A stretch of DNA of 64,000 nt from Ramlibacter sp. (lineage in GTDB: Bacteria; Pseudomonadota; Gammaproteobacteria; Burkholderiales; Burkholderiaceae_C), in NCBI RefSeq assembly GCF_028291745.1, contig NZ_JAQGNQ010000051.1:1-64000 (forward strand), given 5' to 3'. The notes under the pieces are model-generated. The model searched no databases and was not told the DNA's origin. It saw only the letters and a list, made by a program, of their open reading frames with translations. The stretch's first letter is position 1. Each line of letters starts with the position of its first letter. Below are positions 1 through 7,573 of the stretch, piece after piece. The position numbers and the translations under genes were made by a program.

Positions 1-397
1 TGCCGCCGCCACTGCGACCGCCGTAGCCGCCACCGCCGCCGGAACGGCCGCCGCCGCCACCGCCACCGCCGTAGCCGCCACCACCGCCGCCGCCGCCATA
101 ACCACCACTGCCGCCGCCACCGCTGCCGGCGAAGCCGCGCGGACGGTTTTCCATCGGCCGCGCCTCGTTCACGACGATGCTGCGGCCGCCGAGCGGCTGG
201 CCGTTCATGCCGTCGATGGCAGCCTGCGCATCCGCGTCGCTGCCCATCTCGACGAATCCGAAGCCCTTGGAGCGGCCGGTCTCGCGATCCATCATCACCT
301 TGGCGCTGGTGACCTGGCCGTACTGCCCGAATGCCTCTTCCAGGTCGCTGTCACGCACCTGGTAGGGCAGGTTGCCTACGTAGAGTTTGTTGCCCAT
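1..397 (-). CDS. Glycine-rich RRM RNA-binding protein, 3' end outside the window
   Basis: A single RNA-recognition-motif protein, probably a cytoplasmic RNA chaperone of the cold-shock-associated Rbp type. The N-terminus reads MGNKLYVGNLPY (RNP2 is LYVGNL) and RNP1 is KGFGFVEM; after about residue 85 the protein becomes an almost pure Gly tail with scattered Tyr, Arg and Ser. The ATG at 397 follows AGGAGTCCCTTCG, a good SD. The gene runs off the left edge, so its stop is not seen. It is a close paralogue of the next gene (665-1099) in RRM sequence, leader and tail. The exact RNA target is unknown. Confidence 0.9.
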   Translation of the reverse strand, partial: MGNKLYVGNLPYQVRDSDLEEAFGQYGQVTSAKVMMDRETGRSKGFGFVEMGSDADAQAAIDGMNGQPLGGRSIVVNEARPMENRPRGFAGSGGGGSGGYGGGGGGGGYGGGGGGGGRSGGGGGYGGRSGGG

Positions 398-529
398 CGA
401 AGGGACTCCTGAATAAGAACTTGAAAGCGAGAAAGCGATGGAATCCCGGAAACGCATTCAGAAGCGACGCGAAAGGCACCTGTTCCCCGCAACCCTGCGT
501 GTAAAGCTTGACCACGCGATTCCATTATG
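398..529 (-). promoter_or_regulatory. Leader and candidate promoter of the first RRM gene
   Basis: Reading the minus strand, a CATAAT hexamer (529-524) would place a transcription start about 120 nt before the ATG. Near the start codon the leader shares a block with the second RRM gene: TCCATCGCTT in both, then a few bases, then CAGGAGTCC. The -35 is not convincing. The similarity suggests that leader and gene were duplicated together; control through the long leader (as in cold-shock genes) is inference. Confidence 0.35.
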
Positions 530-612
530 AAGCAGACCGTCGGCCGGGTGGCAAGGGGTGCGGACCCAAGCCACGCCGAAATGAGGAGGAATCCGGGCTG
601 CCCGCGCCCATG

Positions 613-637
613 AAAAAAGGGCCCGGAGGCCCTTTTT
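613..637 (-). terminator. Intrinsic terminator of the second RRM gene
   Basis: A GGGCC/GGCCC stem with a CGGA loop is flanked by an A-run on one side and a T-run on the other. It lies about 30 bases past the stop of the RRM gene at 665 and can work in either direction. Confidence 0.85.
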
Positions 638-664
638 CTGCATGTGACTGCTGCGGATCGCTGC

Positions 665-1099
665 TTAGTAGCGATCGCGGCCGTAACCGCCGCCGCCGCC
701 ACCACCACCGCTGCCACCGCCGCCGAAACCACGGCCGCCACCGCCGCCGCCGTTGCCGCCACCACCGTAGCCGCCGCCGCCACCACCGCTGCCGCCGCCG
801 CCAAAGCCGCGACCACCGCCGCCGCCGCCGCCAGCGCCACCGCTACGCGGTTCCATCGGACGGGCTTCGTTCACCACGAGGCCACGGCCGCCGATCTGCT
901 GGCCGTTCATGCCGGCAATGGCAGCCTGCGCTTCGGCGGGACTGCCCATTTCGACGAAACCGAAACCCTTGGAGCGGCCGGTGTCACGTTCCATCATGAC
1001 CTTGGCGCTGGTGACGGTACCGTACTGCGCGAACGCCTGTTCCATGTCGCTGTCGCGGAAAGAGTAGGGAAGGTTCCCCACGTATAGCTTGTTGCCCAT
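665..1099 (-). CDS. Glycine-rich RRM RNA-binding protein (144 aa)
   Basis: One RRM domain (residues about 1-80) with RNP2 LYVGNL and RNP1 KGFGFVEM, then a Gly-rich tail with RGFGGGG-type units ending in YGRDRY. Such small RRM proteins of Proteobacteria and Cyanobacteria bind single-stranded RNA. The start is ATG 1099, preceded by AGGAGTCCTTCA; the open frame continues upstream, but the paralogue and the SD both support MGNKLYVGN. It sits in the same direction as the paralogue at 1-397, with its own terminator between, so each is probably its own transcription unit. The low-complexity tail may promote condensation; that is inference. Confidence 0.92.
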   Translation of the reverse strand: MGNKLYVGNLPYSFRDSDMEQAFAQYGTVTSAKVMMERDTGRSKGFGFVEMGSPAEAQAAIAGMNGQQIGGRGLVVNEARPMEPRSGGAGGGGGGGRGFGGGGSGGGGGGYGGGGNGGGGGGRGFGGGGSGGGGGGGGYGRDRY

Positions 1100-1224
1100 T
1101 GAAGGACTCCTGAAGAAAAACGCTAGATGAAGCGATGGAGTCCGCAAGACGCAATCAAAACCACGCGAGACCGACAAACACCGCAAACTCGTAGGTCGAA
1201 CCCCGACCCACGGAACGCATTATG
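1100..1224 (-). promoter_or_regulatory. Leader and candidate promoter of the second RRM gene
   Basis: A minus-strand CATAAT (1224-1219) is the best -10 candidate and would give a leader of about 110 nt. The part next to the gene matches the leader of the paralogue. No good -35 is seen. The rest of the 1100-1319 gap holds nothing else that I recognise. Confidence 0.35.
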
Positions 1225-1319
1225 CCATTCCCTTGTTTCGTTCACACTGGGACTGCCCCTGACGCCTTATGGTCGTGTTGCTTGCGGGCAGCGCGACCAT
1301 TGGCGCGCCCGCTGTTGCG

Positions 1320-2522
1320 CTACCAATTGGCTTCGCGCTCGGGAGTGGATCCGATGCGGTGAATTGCGAGGTCGGCGCCCTCGAACTCCTGTTCGGCCGA
1401 CAGTCGCAGCCCCACTGTCGCCTTGAGCAGCCCATAGAGGGCGAAGCTGCCCAACAATGCCCAGGCCACGCCAAGCAAGCTTCCAATCAGCTGCGCGGCG
1501 AAGCTCACGCCGCCGAGTCCGCCCAAGGCCTTGCTGCCGAACAGGCCCGCCGCCAGTCCACCCCACAAGCCGCACAACCCGTGCAGCGGCCACACGCCGA
1601 GCACGTCGTCGATCTTCCAGCGGTTCTGCGTGAGCGTGAACATTGCGACGAAGATCACACCGGCACAAGCCCCTACTGTCAGTGCGCCCAATGGATGCAT
1701 GAGGTCGCTGCCGGCACAGACCGCGACCAGTCCGGCGAGCGGTCCGTTGTGCACGAAGCCGGGGTCGTTGCGGCCCATCAGCAGGGCGGCGAGCGTGCCG
1801 CCCACCATCGCCATCAGCGAGTTCACCGCGACCAGCCCCGAGACCTTGTCGATGGTCTGCGCGCTCATCACGTTGAAACCGAACCAGCCCACGGTCAGCA
1901 CCCAGGCGCCGAGCGCGAGAAAGGGAATGTTGGAGGGCGGATGGGCCGACATCGCCCCGTCCTTGCGATAGCGATTGCTACGGGCACCGAGCAGCAACAC
2001 GGCCGGCAGCGCGAGCCAGCCGCCCACGGCATGCACGACGATCGAGCCGGCGAAGTCGTGGAACTCCGCGCCGGTCGTGGCGCGGATCCACTCCTGGATG
2101 CCGAAGCGGTGGTTCCACGCGACGCCCTCGAACAGCGGATAGACCAGGCCGACGATGACCGCCGTGGCAATGAGCTGCGGGCCGAAGCGCGCGCGCTCGG
2201 CGATGCCGCCCGAAATGATCGCCGGGATCGCCGCCGCGAACGTGAGCAGGAAGAAGAAGCGCACCAGCTCGAAGCCGTTCCTGGCCACCAGCTGGTCGGC
2301 GCCGACCAGGAAGCCGGTGCCGTAGGCGACCGAATAACCGACCAGGAAGTACGCGACCGTCGAGACCGAGAAATCGACCAGGATCTTGACGAGCGCATTG
2401 ACCTGGTTCTTCTTGCGGACCGTTCCGAGCTCGAGAAACGCGAACCCGGAGTGCATGGCCAGGACCAGGATGGCGCCCAGCAGGATAAACAGGACGTCGG
2501 AGCCCTGTTTTAGTGCTTCCAT
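1320..2522 (-). CDS. amtB: Ammonium transporter, Amt/MEP/Rh family (400 aa)
   Basis: Inner-membrane ammonium channel with about 11 membrane segments. Both pore histidines of the twin-His pair appear to be present, in VVHAVGG (mid-protein) and PLHGLCGLWGG (C-terminal half), and the family stretch SGGIAERARF is clear. The ATG at 2522 follows AGAGGCAACA, a fair SD. The open frame extends upstream, but that extension covers a regulatory-looking inverted repeat and is unlikely to be coding. No signal peptide is evident, and no glnK (PII) gene lies beside it, which is unusual for an Amt in Proteobacteria. The last residues after the final helix form the short cytosolic tail expected in the family. 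Confidence 0.93.
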   Translation of the reverse strand: MEALKQGSDVLFILLGAILVLAMHSGFAFLELGTVRKKNQVNALVKILVDFSVSTVAYFLVGYSVAYGTGFLVGADQLVARNGFELVRFFFLLTFAAAIPAIISGGIAERARFGPQLIATAVIVGLVYPLFEGVAWNHRFGIQEWIRATTGAEFHDFAGSIVVHAVGGWLALPAVLLLGARSNRYRKDGAMSAHPPSNIPFLALGAWVLTVGWFGFNVMSAQTIDKVSGLVAVNSLMAMVGGTLAALLMGRNDPGFVHNGPLAGLVAVCAGSDLMHPLGALTVGACAGVIFVAMFTLTQNRWKIDDVLGVWPLHGLCGLWGGLAAGLFGSKALGGLGGVSFAAQLIGSLLGVAWALLGSFALYGLLKATVGLRLSAEQEFEGADLAIHRIGSTPEREANW

Positions 2523-2551
2523 TGTTGCCTCTTTGGATGAAATGCTTGCTA

Positions 2552-2589
2552 TTGGTGCGTTTAAACGGGCCTTTGCAGGCCCGCACCAA
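2552..2589. promoter_or_regulatory. Nested inverted repeat upstream of amtB, possible operator
   Basis: TTGGTGCG (2552-2559) is repeated inverted as CGCACCAA (2582-2589), around a second dyad GGGCCT-ttgc-AGGCCC. On the amtB strand this includes TTGGTGCGGGCCTGCA, close to a sigma-54 -24/-12 element but with GG and GC one base too close. GCACC/GGTGC are NtrC-type half sites in non-canonical arrangement. Nitrogen control would suit amtB; this is inference. Confidence 0.4.
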
Positions 2590-2649
2590 AATAAAGCAAT
2601 AAGTGCGCCGACTCTGTGCACCGGGCCGCAAGCCAGACTCCGCGCACTC

Positions 2650-2795
2650 ATCGGGGAGTAGCCTCCCTTCAGCTCGAAAGGGCCGGCGTCAACAGACTTG
2701 GAGCAGCAACGCTCCGTGGCGCCGGCGGCTTCGGTTTGGCGAGACCTTTGACTGCGCAGCCTCCGTTTCAGGCCGGGGATGCCGCGCAGTCATGG
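2650..2795 (+). ncRNA. yybP-ykoY manganese riboswitch
   Basis: The hallmark GGGGAGTAGC (2653-2662) is followed by a long stem GCCGGCG/CGCCGGC (2682-2688 with 2720-2726), an inner GGAGC/GCTCC helix (2700-2704 with 2711-2715), and the conserved GAGACCTTTGAC (2741-2752). A perfect 8-bp helix GACTGCGC/GCGCAGTC (2750-2757 with 2784-2791) could be the expression platform. This family senses Mn2+ and often precedes UPF0016 and other manganese exporters, which agrees with the gene starting at 2827. A covariance-model search would settle the call. Confidence 0.75.
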
Positions 2796-2826
2796 TGTTT
2801 TCGTTCCGGCCGGAGCATTCGACTTC

Positions 2827-3087
2827 ATGGAAGCCTTCCTCGCCTCCACCGGCATCGTCGCCCTCGCAGAAATGGGCGACAAGACGCAGGTCGCCACGGT
2901 GATGCTCGCCGCGCGCTTCAACGCGTGGGCGCCGGTGGTGGCGGGCACGACGCTCGGGATGATGCTGGCCAACACGCCGGTCGTCTGGTTCGGCGACCGC
3001 ATCACGCGCAAGGTGCCGATCAAGCTGGTGCACACGATCGGGGCGGTGATCTTCCTGGTGCTGGATCTGCTGGCAGTGCTGCACTGA
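2827..3087 (+). CDS. Half-length UPF0016/TMEM165 (GDT1) family protein, putative Mn2+ exporter (86 aa)
   Basis: The protein begins MEAFLASTGIVALAEMGDKTQ, the usual start of bacterial UPF0016 proteins, then continues directly with VATVMLAARF and GTTLGMMLANTPVVWFGD, which normally follow the SECOND EMGDKT motif of the two-repeat, roughly 190-aa protein. Only one ExGDKT motif (residues 15-20) and about three membrane helices remain. The simplest reading is an in-frame deletion between the two EMGDKTQ repeats. Single-repeat members exist elsewhere and work as oligomers, so it may still function. GGAG at 2812 is a somewhat distant SD. The preceding Mn riboswitch supports a manganese role. Confidence 0.75.
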   Translation: MEAFLASTGIVALAEMGDKTQVATVMLAARFNAWAPVVAGTTLGMMLANTPVVWFGDRITRKVPIKLVHTIGAVIFLVLDLLAVLH

Positions 3088-3088
3088 C

Positions 3089-3128
3089 TTGCTCCTTCCC
3101 CCGCCGGCGGAAGGCCGGGATGGGGGCG
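3089..3128. repeat. Pyrimidine-rich palindromic repeat (family D), copy 1
   Basis: Shares the pattern CTTCCCCC, a short gap, GGGAAGG-like arm, GGGATGGGGGCGC with the copies at 51047-51150 and 52291-52336. It lies between the exporter stop and the metX promoter. Confidence 0.6.
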
Positions 3129-3129
3129 C

Positions 3130-3135
3130 TATACT
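3130..3135 (+). promoter_or_regulatory. Candidate -10 box of the metX promoter
   Basis: TATACT lies about 8 bases before the first conserved base of the SAM-II riboswitch, a good place for a -10. The region where a -35 should lie is inside the family D repeat and has no clear TTGACA-like hexamer. Confidence 0.45.
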
Positions 3136-3142
3136 CCCCGCA

Positions 3143-3195
3143 AGCGCCGATTTGCCTCGCTTGCGGGCGCTCAATAAATGCCGCTAAAGACAGGC
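3143..3195 (+). ncRNA. SAM-II riboswitch upstream of metX
   Basis: The order and sequence of conserved blocks match SAM-II (metA motif): GCGCCGATTTG, then GCTTGCGGGCGC (the P1 stem GCGCC/GGGCGC), then AATAAATGCCGCTAAAGA, whose GCTAAAG forms the pseudoknot side. SAM-II aptamers bind S-adenosylmethionine and turn off methionine genes in alpha- and betaproteobacteria, typically metA, metX or metC, as here. It is followed directly by an intrinsic terminator, so transcription attenuation is the likely mode. Confidence 0.88.
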
Positions 3196-3200
3196 CGGAA

Positions 3201-3231
3201 CCCGGCCCGCTGTAGCGGGGCCGGGTTTTTT
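3201..3231 (+). terminator. Intrinsic terminator in the metX leader (SAM-II expression platform)
   Basis: CCCGGCCCGC pairs with GCGGGGCCGGG (one bulge) around a TGTA loop, followed by six T. It ends only five bases before the metX ATG, so the same hairpin could also limit ribosome access. Confidence 0.85.
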
Positions 3232-3236
3232 CGTTC

Positions 3237-4466
3237 ATGACCTCCTTCATCGCCACGCCACGTTCCATGCAGTTCGACGCGCCGCTCGCGCTGCAAAGCG
3301 GCGCCTCGATCCGCGACTACTCGCTGGCCTACGAGACCTACGGCACGCTCGACGCGGACCGCAGCAACGCGGTGCTGATCTGCCATGCGCTCAATGCCTC
3401 GCACCACGTGGCCGGCACGTATGCGGGCGAGGAGAAATCCGAGGGCTGGTGGGACACGATGATCGGGCCCGGCAAGCCGGTGGACACCGACCGCTTCTTC
3501 GTCATCGGCGTCAACAACCTGGGCTCGTGCTTCGGCTCCACCGGCCCGATGGACGTGAACCCCGACACCGGCCGCATCTACGGCGCCGACTTCCCGGTGG
3601 TGACGGTGGAGGACTGGGTCGATGCGCAGGCACGGCTGCTCGATCGCCTGGGCATCGCGCAACTGGCGGCGGTGATGGGGGGCAGCCTCGGTGGCATGCA
3701 GGCCTTGTCATGGACCCTGCAGTACCCGCAGCGCGTGCGCCACGCGGTGGTGGTCGCGAGCGCGCCCAATCTGAACGCCGAGAACATCGCCTTCAACGAG
3801 GTCGCGCGGCGCGCGATCGTCACGGACCCCGACTTCCATGGCGGCCACTTCTACGAGCACGGCGTGGTGCCCAAGCGCGGGCTGCGCATCGCCCGCATGG
3901 TGGGCCACATCACGTATCTGTCCGACGACGTGATGAACGAGAAATTCGGCCGGCAACTGCGGGAAGGCATCGACCTGCGGGCCACCGCCCCCTCAGGGGG
4001 CAGCGCCGCGCCGCGGCGCGTGGGGGACTACATCTACACCACGCAGGACATCGAGTTCCAGATCGAGAGCTACCTGCGTTACCAGGGCGACAAGTTCAGC
4101 GAGTACTTCGATGCCAACACCTACCTGCTGATCACGCGGGCGCTCGACTACTTCGATCCCGCGCGCCGCCACAACGGCAACCTCGCCAAGGCGCTGGCCG
4201 CGGCCACGGCGCACTTCCTGCTCGTGAGCTTCAGCACCGACTGGCGCTTCTCACCCGCACGCAGCCGCGAGATCGTCAAGGCGCTGCTCGACAACGAGCG
4301 CGACGTCAGCTACGCCGAGATCGATGCACCGCACGGCCACGACGCCTTCCTGCTGGAAGACCCACGCTACCTCGGGCTGGTGCGCTCGTACTTCGCACGC
4401 ATTGCCGCCGAAGCGCCCGGCGTTGCCGCGGCGCCTCGCGAACTGCCCGCCGGAGCCTTGCTGTGA
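3237..4466 (+). CDS. metX: Homoserine O-acyltransferase (409 aa)
   Basis: Alpha/beta-hydrolase fold enzyme that acylates L-homoserine (acetyl- or succinyl-CoA) in the first dedicated step of methionine synthesis, in the cytosol. The nucleophile elbow is GGSLGGM (Ser150); the triad is completed by Asp335 (STDWRF) and His368 (GHDAFL). MetX of betaproteobacteria can use succinyl-CoA, so the acyl donor is open. The ATG at 3237 has no SD, being preceded by the terminator T-run, but the N-terminus fits the family. An insert of about 15 residues at 249-263 (Ala/Ser/Gly/Pro/Arg) lies before [12 protein letters not shown] and is encoded by a palindromic repeat (3987-4026). metW follows 61 bases downstream. 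Confidence 0.95.
   Translation: MTSFIATPRSMQFDAPLALQSGASIRDYSLAYETYGTLDADRSNAVLICHALNASHHVAGTYAGEEKSEGWWDTMIGPGKPVDTDRFFVIGVNNLGSCFGSTGPMDVNPDTGRIYGADFPVVTVEDWVDAQARLLDRLGIAQLAAVMGGSLGGMQALSWTLQYPQRVRHAVVVASAPNLNAENIAFNEVARRAIVTDPDFHGGHFYEHGVVPKRGLRIARMVGHITYLSDDVMNEKFGRQLREGIDLRATAPSGGSAAPRRVGDYIYTTQDIEFQIESYLRYQGDKFSEYFDANTYLLITRALDYFDPARRHNGNLAKALAAATAHFLLVSFSTDWRFSPARSREIVKALLDNERDVSYAEIDAPHGHDAFLLEDPRYLGLVRSYFARIAAEAPGVAAAPRELPAGALL
3987..4026. repeat. Palindromic repeat inserted in frame inside metX
   Basis: GCCCCCTCAGGGGGC joined to a GC-rich palindrome CGCCGCGCCGCGGCG and GTGGGGG resembles abundant intergenic repeats of Comamonadaceae (GCCCCCTC-GGGGGCAGCG-type). It codes for the extra residues at about 249-263 of MetX. 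Confidence 0.6.
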
Positions 4467-4527
4467 GCGCCGCACGGCCGCCCGAAGGCGCCCGCCCCCT
4501 CCAATTGCGGACCGGGGAGGCGACCCG

Positions 4528-5112
4528 ATGAGCGACAAGGCCACCCTGCAGTGCATCGGCCGGCTGGTGCCCGAAGGGGCGCGTGTGCTGGATCTGGGTT
4601 GCGGCGACGGCGCGCTGCTCAACTACCTGCAGCGCGAGCGCGGCTGCAGCGGCTATGGCATCGAGATCGCCGATGCCAACGTGCTCGCCTGCGTCAAGCG
4701 CGGCGTCAACGTGATCCAGCTGAACCTCGACCAGGGCCTGACGATCTTCGACGACGACACCTTCGACGTGGTGCTGCAGATCGACACGCTGCAGCACCTG
4801 CGCAATGCCGAAATCATGCTGCGCGAGACGGCGCGCGTGGGCAAGCTTGGCATCGTTGCCTTTCCCAACTTCGCGCACTGGCCCAATCGCCTGTCCATCG
4901 TGCGCGGGCGCATGCCCGTGACCAAGCGGCTGCCCTATCAGTGGTACGACACGCCCAACATCCGCGTGGGCACCTTCAAGGATTTCGAGGTGCTGGCCAC
5001 CCGCAGCCGCCTGACCATCCTCGATGCGTTCGGCCTGCAGGACGGCCGCGAGCGGCGGCTGTTGCCCAATCTCACGGCGAGCACCGCGGTCTTCAAGTTC
5101 GAGCGCGGTTGA
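4528..5112 (+). CDS. metW: Methionine biosynthesis protein MetW (194 aa)
   Basis: A class I methyltransferase-fold protein that partners MetX in homoserine acylation in many Proteobacteria. It shows the SAM-fold motif VLDLGCGDGAL and the MetW-typical FPNFAHW and LPYQWYDTPNI. The ATG at 4528 follows GGGGAGGCGACCCG; the longer open frame overlapping metX is not needed. It is in the metX transcription unit, so it also falls under the SAM-II riboswitch. No methyl acceptor is established for the family. Confidence 0.95.
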   Translation: MSDKATLQCIGRLVPEGARVLDLGCGDGALLNYLQRERGCSGYGIEIADANVLACVKRGVNVIQLNLDQGLTIFDDDTFDVVLQIDTLQHLRNAEIMLRETARVGKLGIVAFPNFAHWPNRLSIVRGRMPVTKRLPYQWYDTPNIRVGTFKDFEVLATRSRLTILDAFGLQDGRERRLLPNLTASTAVFKFERG

Positions 5113-5116
5113 AGCG

Positions 5117-6460
5117 ATGGCCGATGCCGCGGTCCCCCTGGGCGAAGCGCTGAAGTTCTGGCTCAAGCTGGGCTTCATCAGCTTCGGGGGGCCGGCCGGA
5201 CAGATCGCGATCATGCATCGCGAACTGGTCGAGCAAAAGCGCTGGATCTCCGAGCGTCGCTTTCTGCACGCCCTGAACTACTGCATGCTGCTGCCGGGAC
5301 CCGAGGCGCAGCAGCTGGCCACCTACATCGGCTGGCTGATGCATCGCACCTGGGGCGGCATCGCGGCCGGCGCGCTGTTTGTGTTGCCCTCGCTGTTCAT
5401 CCTCATCGGCCTGAGCTGGGTGTACCTGGCCTTCGGTGAAGTGGGCTGGGTGGCCGGCCTGTTCTACGGCATCAAGCCGGCGGTGGCGGCCATCGTGCTG
5501 CACGCCGTATGGCGCATCGGCAGCCGCACCTTGCGCAGCCCCGCGCAGGTGCCGCTGCTGTGGGCCGTCACCCTGGCGAGCTTCGTGGCCATTGCCTGGC
5601 TGCAGATTCCCTTTCCCCTGGTGATCGCGATCGCGGCCCTGGCCGGCGTGCTTGGCGCCCGGTTCGTGCCGGCGCAGTTCGCGCCAGCGGCCGCTCACGG
5701 CCAGGGCGATCGCAGCTGGGGCGCGGCGCTGATCGACGATCAGACACCGACGCCGCCGCATGCGCTGTTTCGCAAGTCGCGGCTGGCGCTCGTGCTCGCT
5801 GTCGGTGCGGTGCTGTGGATCGCGCCCATGGCGCTGCTGCTGGCCACGCAGGGGGTGGCCGGTGCCCTCACGCAGATGGCGTGGTTCTTCACCAAGGCTG
5901 CGCTGCTGACTTTCGGTGGCGCCTATGCCGTGCTGCCCTACGTGTTCCAGGGCGCGGTGGAACATCACCACTGGCTCACGCCCGCGCAGATGATCGACGG
6001 GCTCGCGCTGGGCGAGACCACCCCGGGTCCGCTGATCATGGTCGTGGCCTTCGTCGGCTTCGTCGGCGGCTGGACGCGCCATCTGCTGGGCCCCGATGCG
6101 CTGTTCCTCGCCGGCGCGCTGGCGGCCAGTGTGGTGACGTGGTTCACGTTTCTGCCCTCGTTCCTGTTCATCCTGGCAGGCGGCCCGCTGGTGGAGTCCA
6201 CGCACGGCAACCTGCGCCTCACCGCGCCGCTGACCGCCATCACAGCGGCCGTGGTCGGCGTGATTGCCACGCTCGCCCTGTTCTTCCTCGTGCACATCGC
6301 GCGCGACCATCCCACGCCGGGCTGGCCGCTCGACCTGGTCGCGCTGGCCATCGCGGCGGCGGCAGCGTTCGCGCTGTTTCGCCGCAAGGCCGGCGTCATT
6401 CCCGTGATCGTGGCGTGTGCCCTGGCCGGCATGCTGCTGCGCCTGTCCGGCCTGGCCTGA
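5117..6460 (+). CDS. chrA: Chromate transporter, long-chain ChrA (447 aa)
   Basis: Inner-membrane protein of the CHR family with two homologous halves: FISFGGPAGQIAIMH near the N-terminus and LLTFGGAYAVLPYV with GETTPGPLIMVVAF in the second half. The long-chain form is linked to chromate efflux or resistance. ATG 5117 lies four bases after the metW stop, so it may be cotranscribed with metXW; chromate enters by sulfate transport, so a link to sulfur metabolism is plausible but unproven. Length matches other long-chain ChrA proteins. Confidence 0.9.
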   Translation: MADAAVPLGEALKFWLKLGFISFGGPAGQIAIMHRELVEQKRWISERRFLHALNYCMLLPGPEAQQLATYIGWLMHRTWGGIAAGALFVLPSLFILIGLSWVYLAFGEVGWVAGLFYGIKPAVAAIVLHAVWRIGSRTLRSPAQVPLLWAVTLASFVAIAWLQIPFPLVIAIAALAGVLGARFVPAQFAPAAAHGQGDRSWGAALIDDQTPTPPHALFRKSRLALVLAVGAVLWIAPMALLLATQGVAGALTQMAWFFTKAALLTFGGAYAVLPYVFQGAVEHHHWLTPAQMIDGLALGETTPGPLIMVVAFVGFVGGWTRHLLGPDALFLAGALAASVVTWFTFLPSFLFILAGGPLVESTHGNLRLTAPLTAITAAVVGVIATLALFFLVHIARDHPTPGWPLDLVALAIAAAAAFALFRRKAGVIPVIVACALAGMLLRLSGLA

Positions 6461-6550
6461 CAGCGGGTGAACCCCGCATCGTGGGTGCCGGCGAACGAGC
6501 GATACTCCCGCGCACATCCAGCAGGGCGCGCCCAGCGCCAAGGACCCACG

Positions 6551-7561
6551 ATGAACATCCTGATCACCGGCGGCGCCGGTTTCCTCGGTGCCCGCCTGGC
6601 GCGGGCCCTGCTCGCGGCCGGCTCGCTTTCCTTGCGCGGCGCCCCGGCCCGCCCGATCGCGCAGATCGTGCTGGCCGACCGCGGCCCCGCGCCCGCCGAC
6701 CTGCTGGCCGATGCCCGCGTGCACGCGCTGCAGGGCGACCTCATCGAGCTGCTGCAGCGGCGCGATCTCCCCGGCGCGGACACCGATCTCGTGTTCCACC
6801 TGGCGGCGGCGGTCAGCGCGGAATGCGAGGCCGATTTCGACCTCGGCATGCGCAGCAACCTGGACACCACGCGCGCGCTGCTGGATGGCTGCCGCGCACT
6901 CGGCACCTGCCCGGTGTTCGTGTTCGTGAGCTCGCTGGCGGTGTTCGGGCAACAGCCCGGCGGGCCCGCGCTGGGCAGGGTGCGCGACGACTCGCTGCCC
7001 ACGCCGCAGGGCAGCTACGGCATCCAGAAATTCATCGGCGAGCAGCTGGTCGCGGACTTCACGCGCAAGGGCTTCATCGCCGGCCGCAGCGTGCGGCCGA
7101 TGACGGTGAGCGTGCGCCCGGGCCGGCCCAATGGCGCGGCCTCGGGTTTCCTGAGCGGCATGATCCGCGAGCCGCTTGCCGGCGAGCGCGCGCGGGTCCC
7201 CGTGGGCCCGGACGTGCCGGTCGCATTGGCCTCGCCCACCCGCACGGTCGAAGGCTTCGTGCGCGCCGCCGAAGCCAGCGATGCGCAATGGGGCCAGCGC
7301 ACGGCCATCAACCTGCCGTCCCTGGGCACCACCGTCGGCGACATGGCCGCGGCGCTGGAGCGCGTGGCGGGCAAGGAGGCCAGCGCGCTGCTCGATTGGC
7401 AGCCCGACGCCGCGATCGAGAAGCTGGTGCGCAGCTGGCCCGGCGACGTCGCCTGGGAGCGCGCGCGCAGCCTCGGACTGCGCAACGACGCCGACTTCGA
7501 TGCGATCGTGCGCGACTACATCGCCGAAAACCCGCAGGCCGCGCGCATCGCGCTGCGCTGA
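6551..7561 (+). CDS. denD: NAD-dependent epimerase/dehydratase, DenD-like (336 aa)
   Basis: Short-chain extended dehydrogenase with the N-terminal Rossmann motif TGGAGFLG and active-site SYGIQK (the YxxxK pair). The sequence type and the hydroxypyruvate-isomerase-family gene 12 bases downstream fit D-erythronate dehydrogenase (DenD) with OtnI, which act on four-carbon acid sugars. The kinase and aldolase that usually complete this pathway (otnK/otnC) are not adjacent, so the substrate is less certain. The start ATG 6551 is the natural MNILITGG start. Confidence 0.8.
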   Translation: MNILITGGAGFLGARLARALLAAGSLSLRGAPARPIAQIVLADRGPAPADLLADARVHALQGDLIELLQRRDLPGADTDLVFHLAAAVSAECEADFDLGMRSNLDTTRALLDGCRALGTCPVFVFVSSLAVFGQQPGGPALGRVRDDSLPTPQGSYGIQKFIGEQLVADFTRKGFIAGRSVRPMTVSVRPGRPNGAASGFLSGMIREPLAGERARVPVGPDVPVALASPTRTVEGFVRAAEASDAQWGQRTAINLPSLGTTVGDMAAALERVAGKEASALLDWQPDAAIEKLVRSWPGDVAWERARSLGLRNDADFDAIVRDYIAENPQAARIALR

Positions 7562-7573
7562 AGGAGGATTGCC

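Noticed and set aside
1..160. Trinucleotide-like GCC/CCG tract suggesting a microsatellite or CRISPR-like array
   Set aside because: It is the coding sequence of a glycine-rich protein tail on the minus strand; there are no regular spacers.
400..1180. Ala/Arg/His-rich open frames on both strands over the RRM genes
   Set aside because: They arise from the glycine codons read in other frames.
2552..2589. A confirmed sigma-54 promoter of amtB
   Set aside because: The GG and GC elements are one base too close; recorded only as a possible regulatory site.
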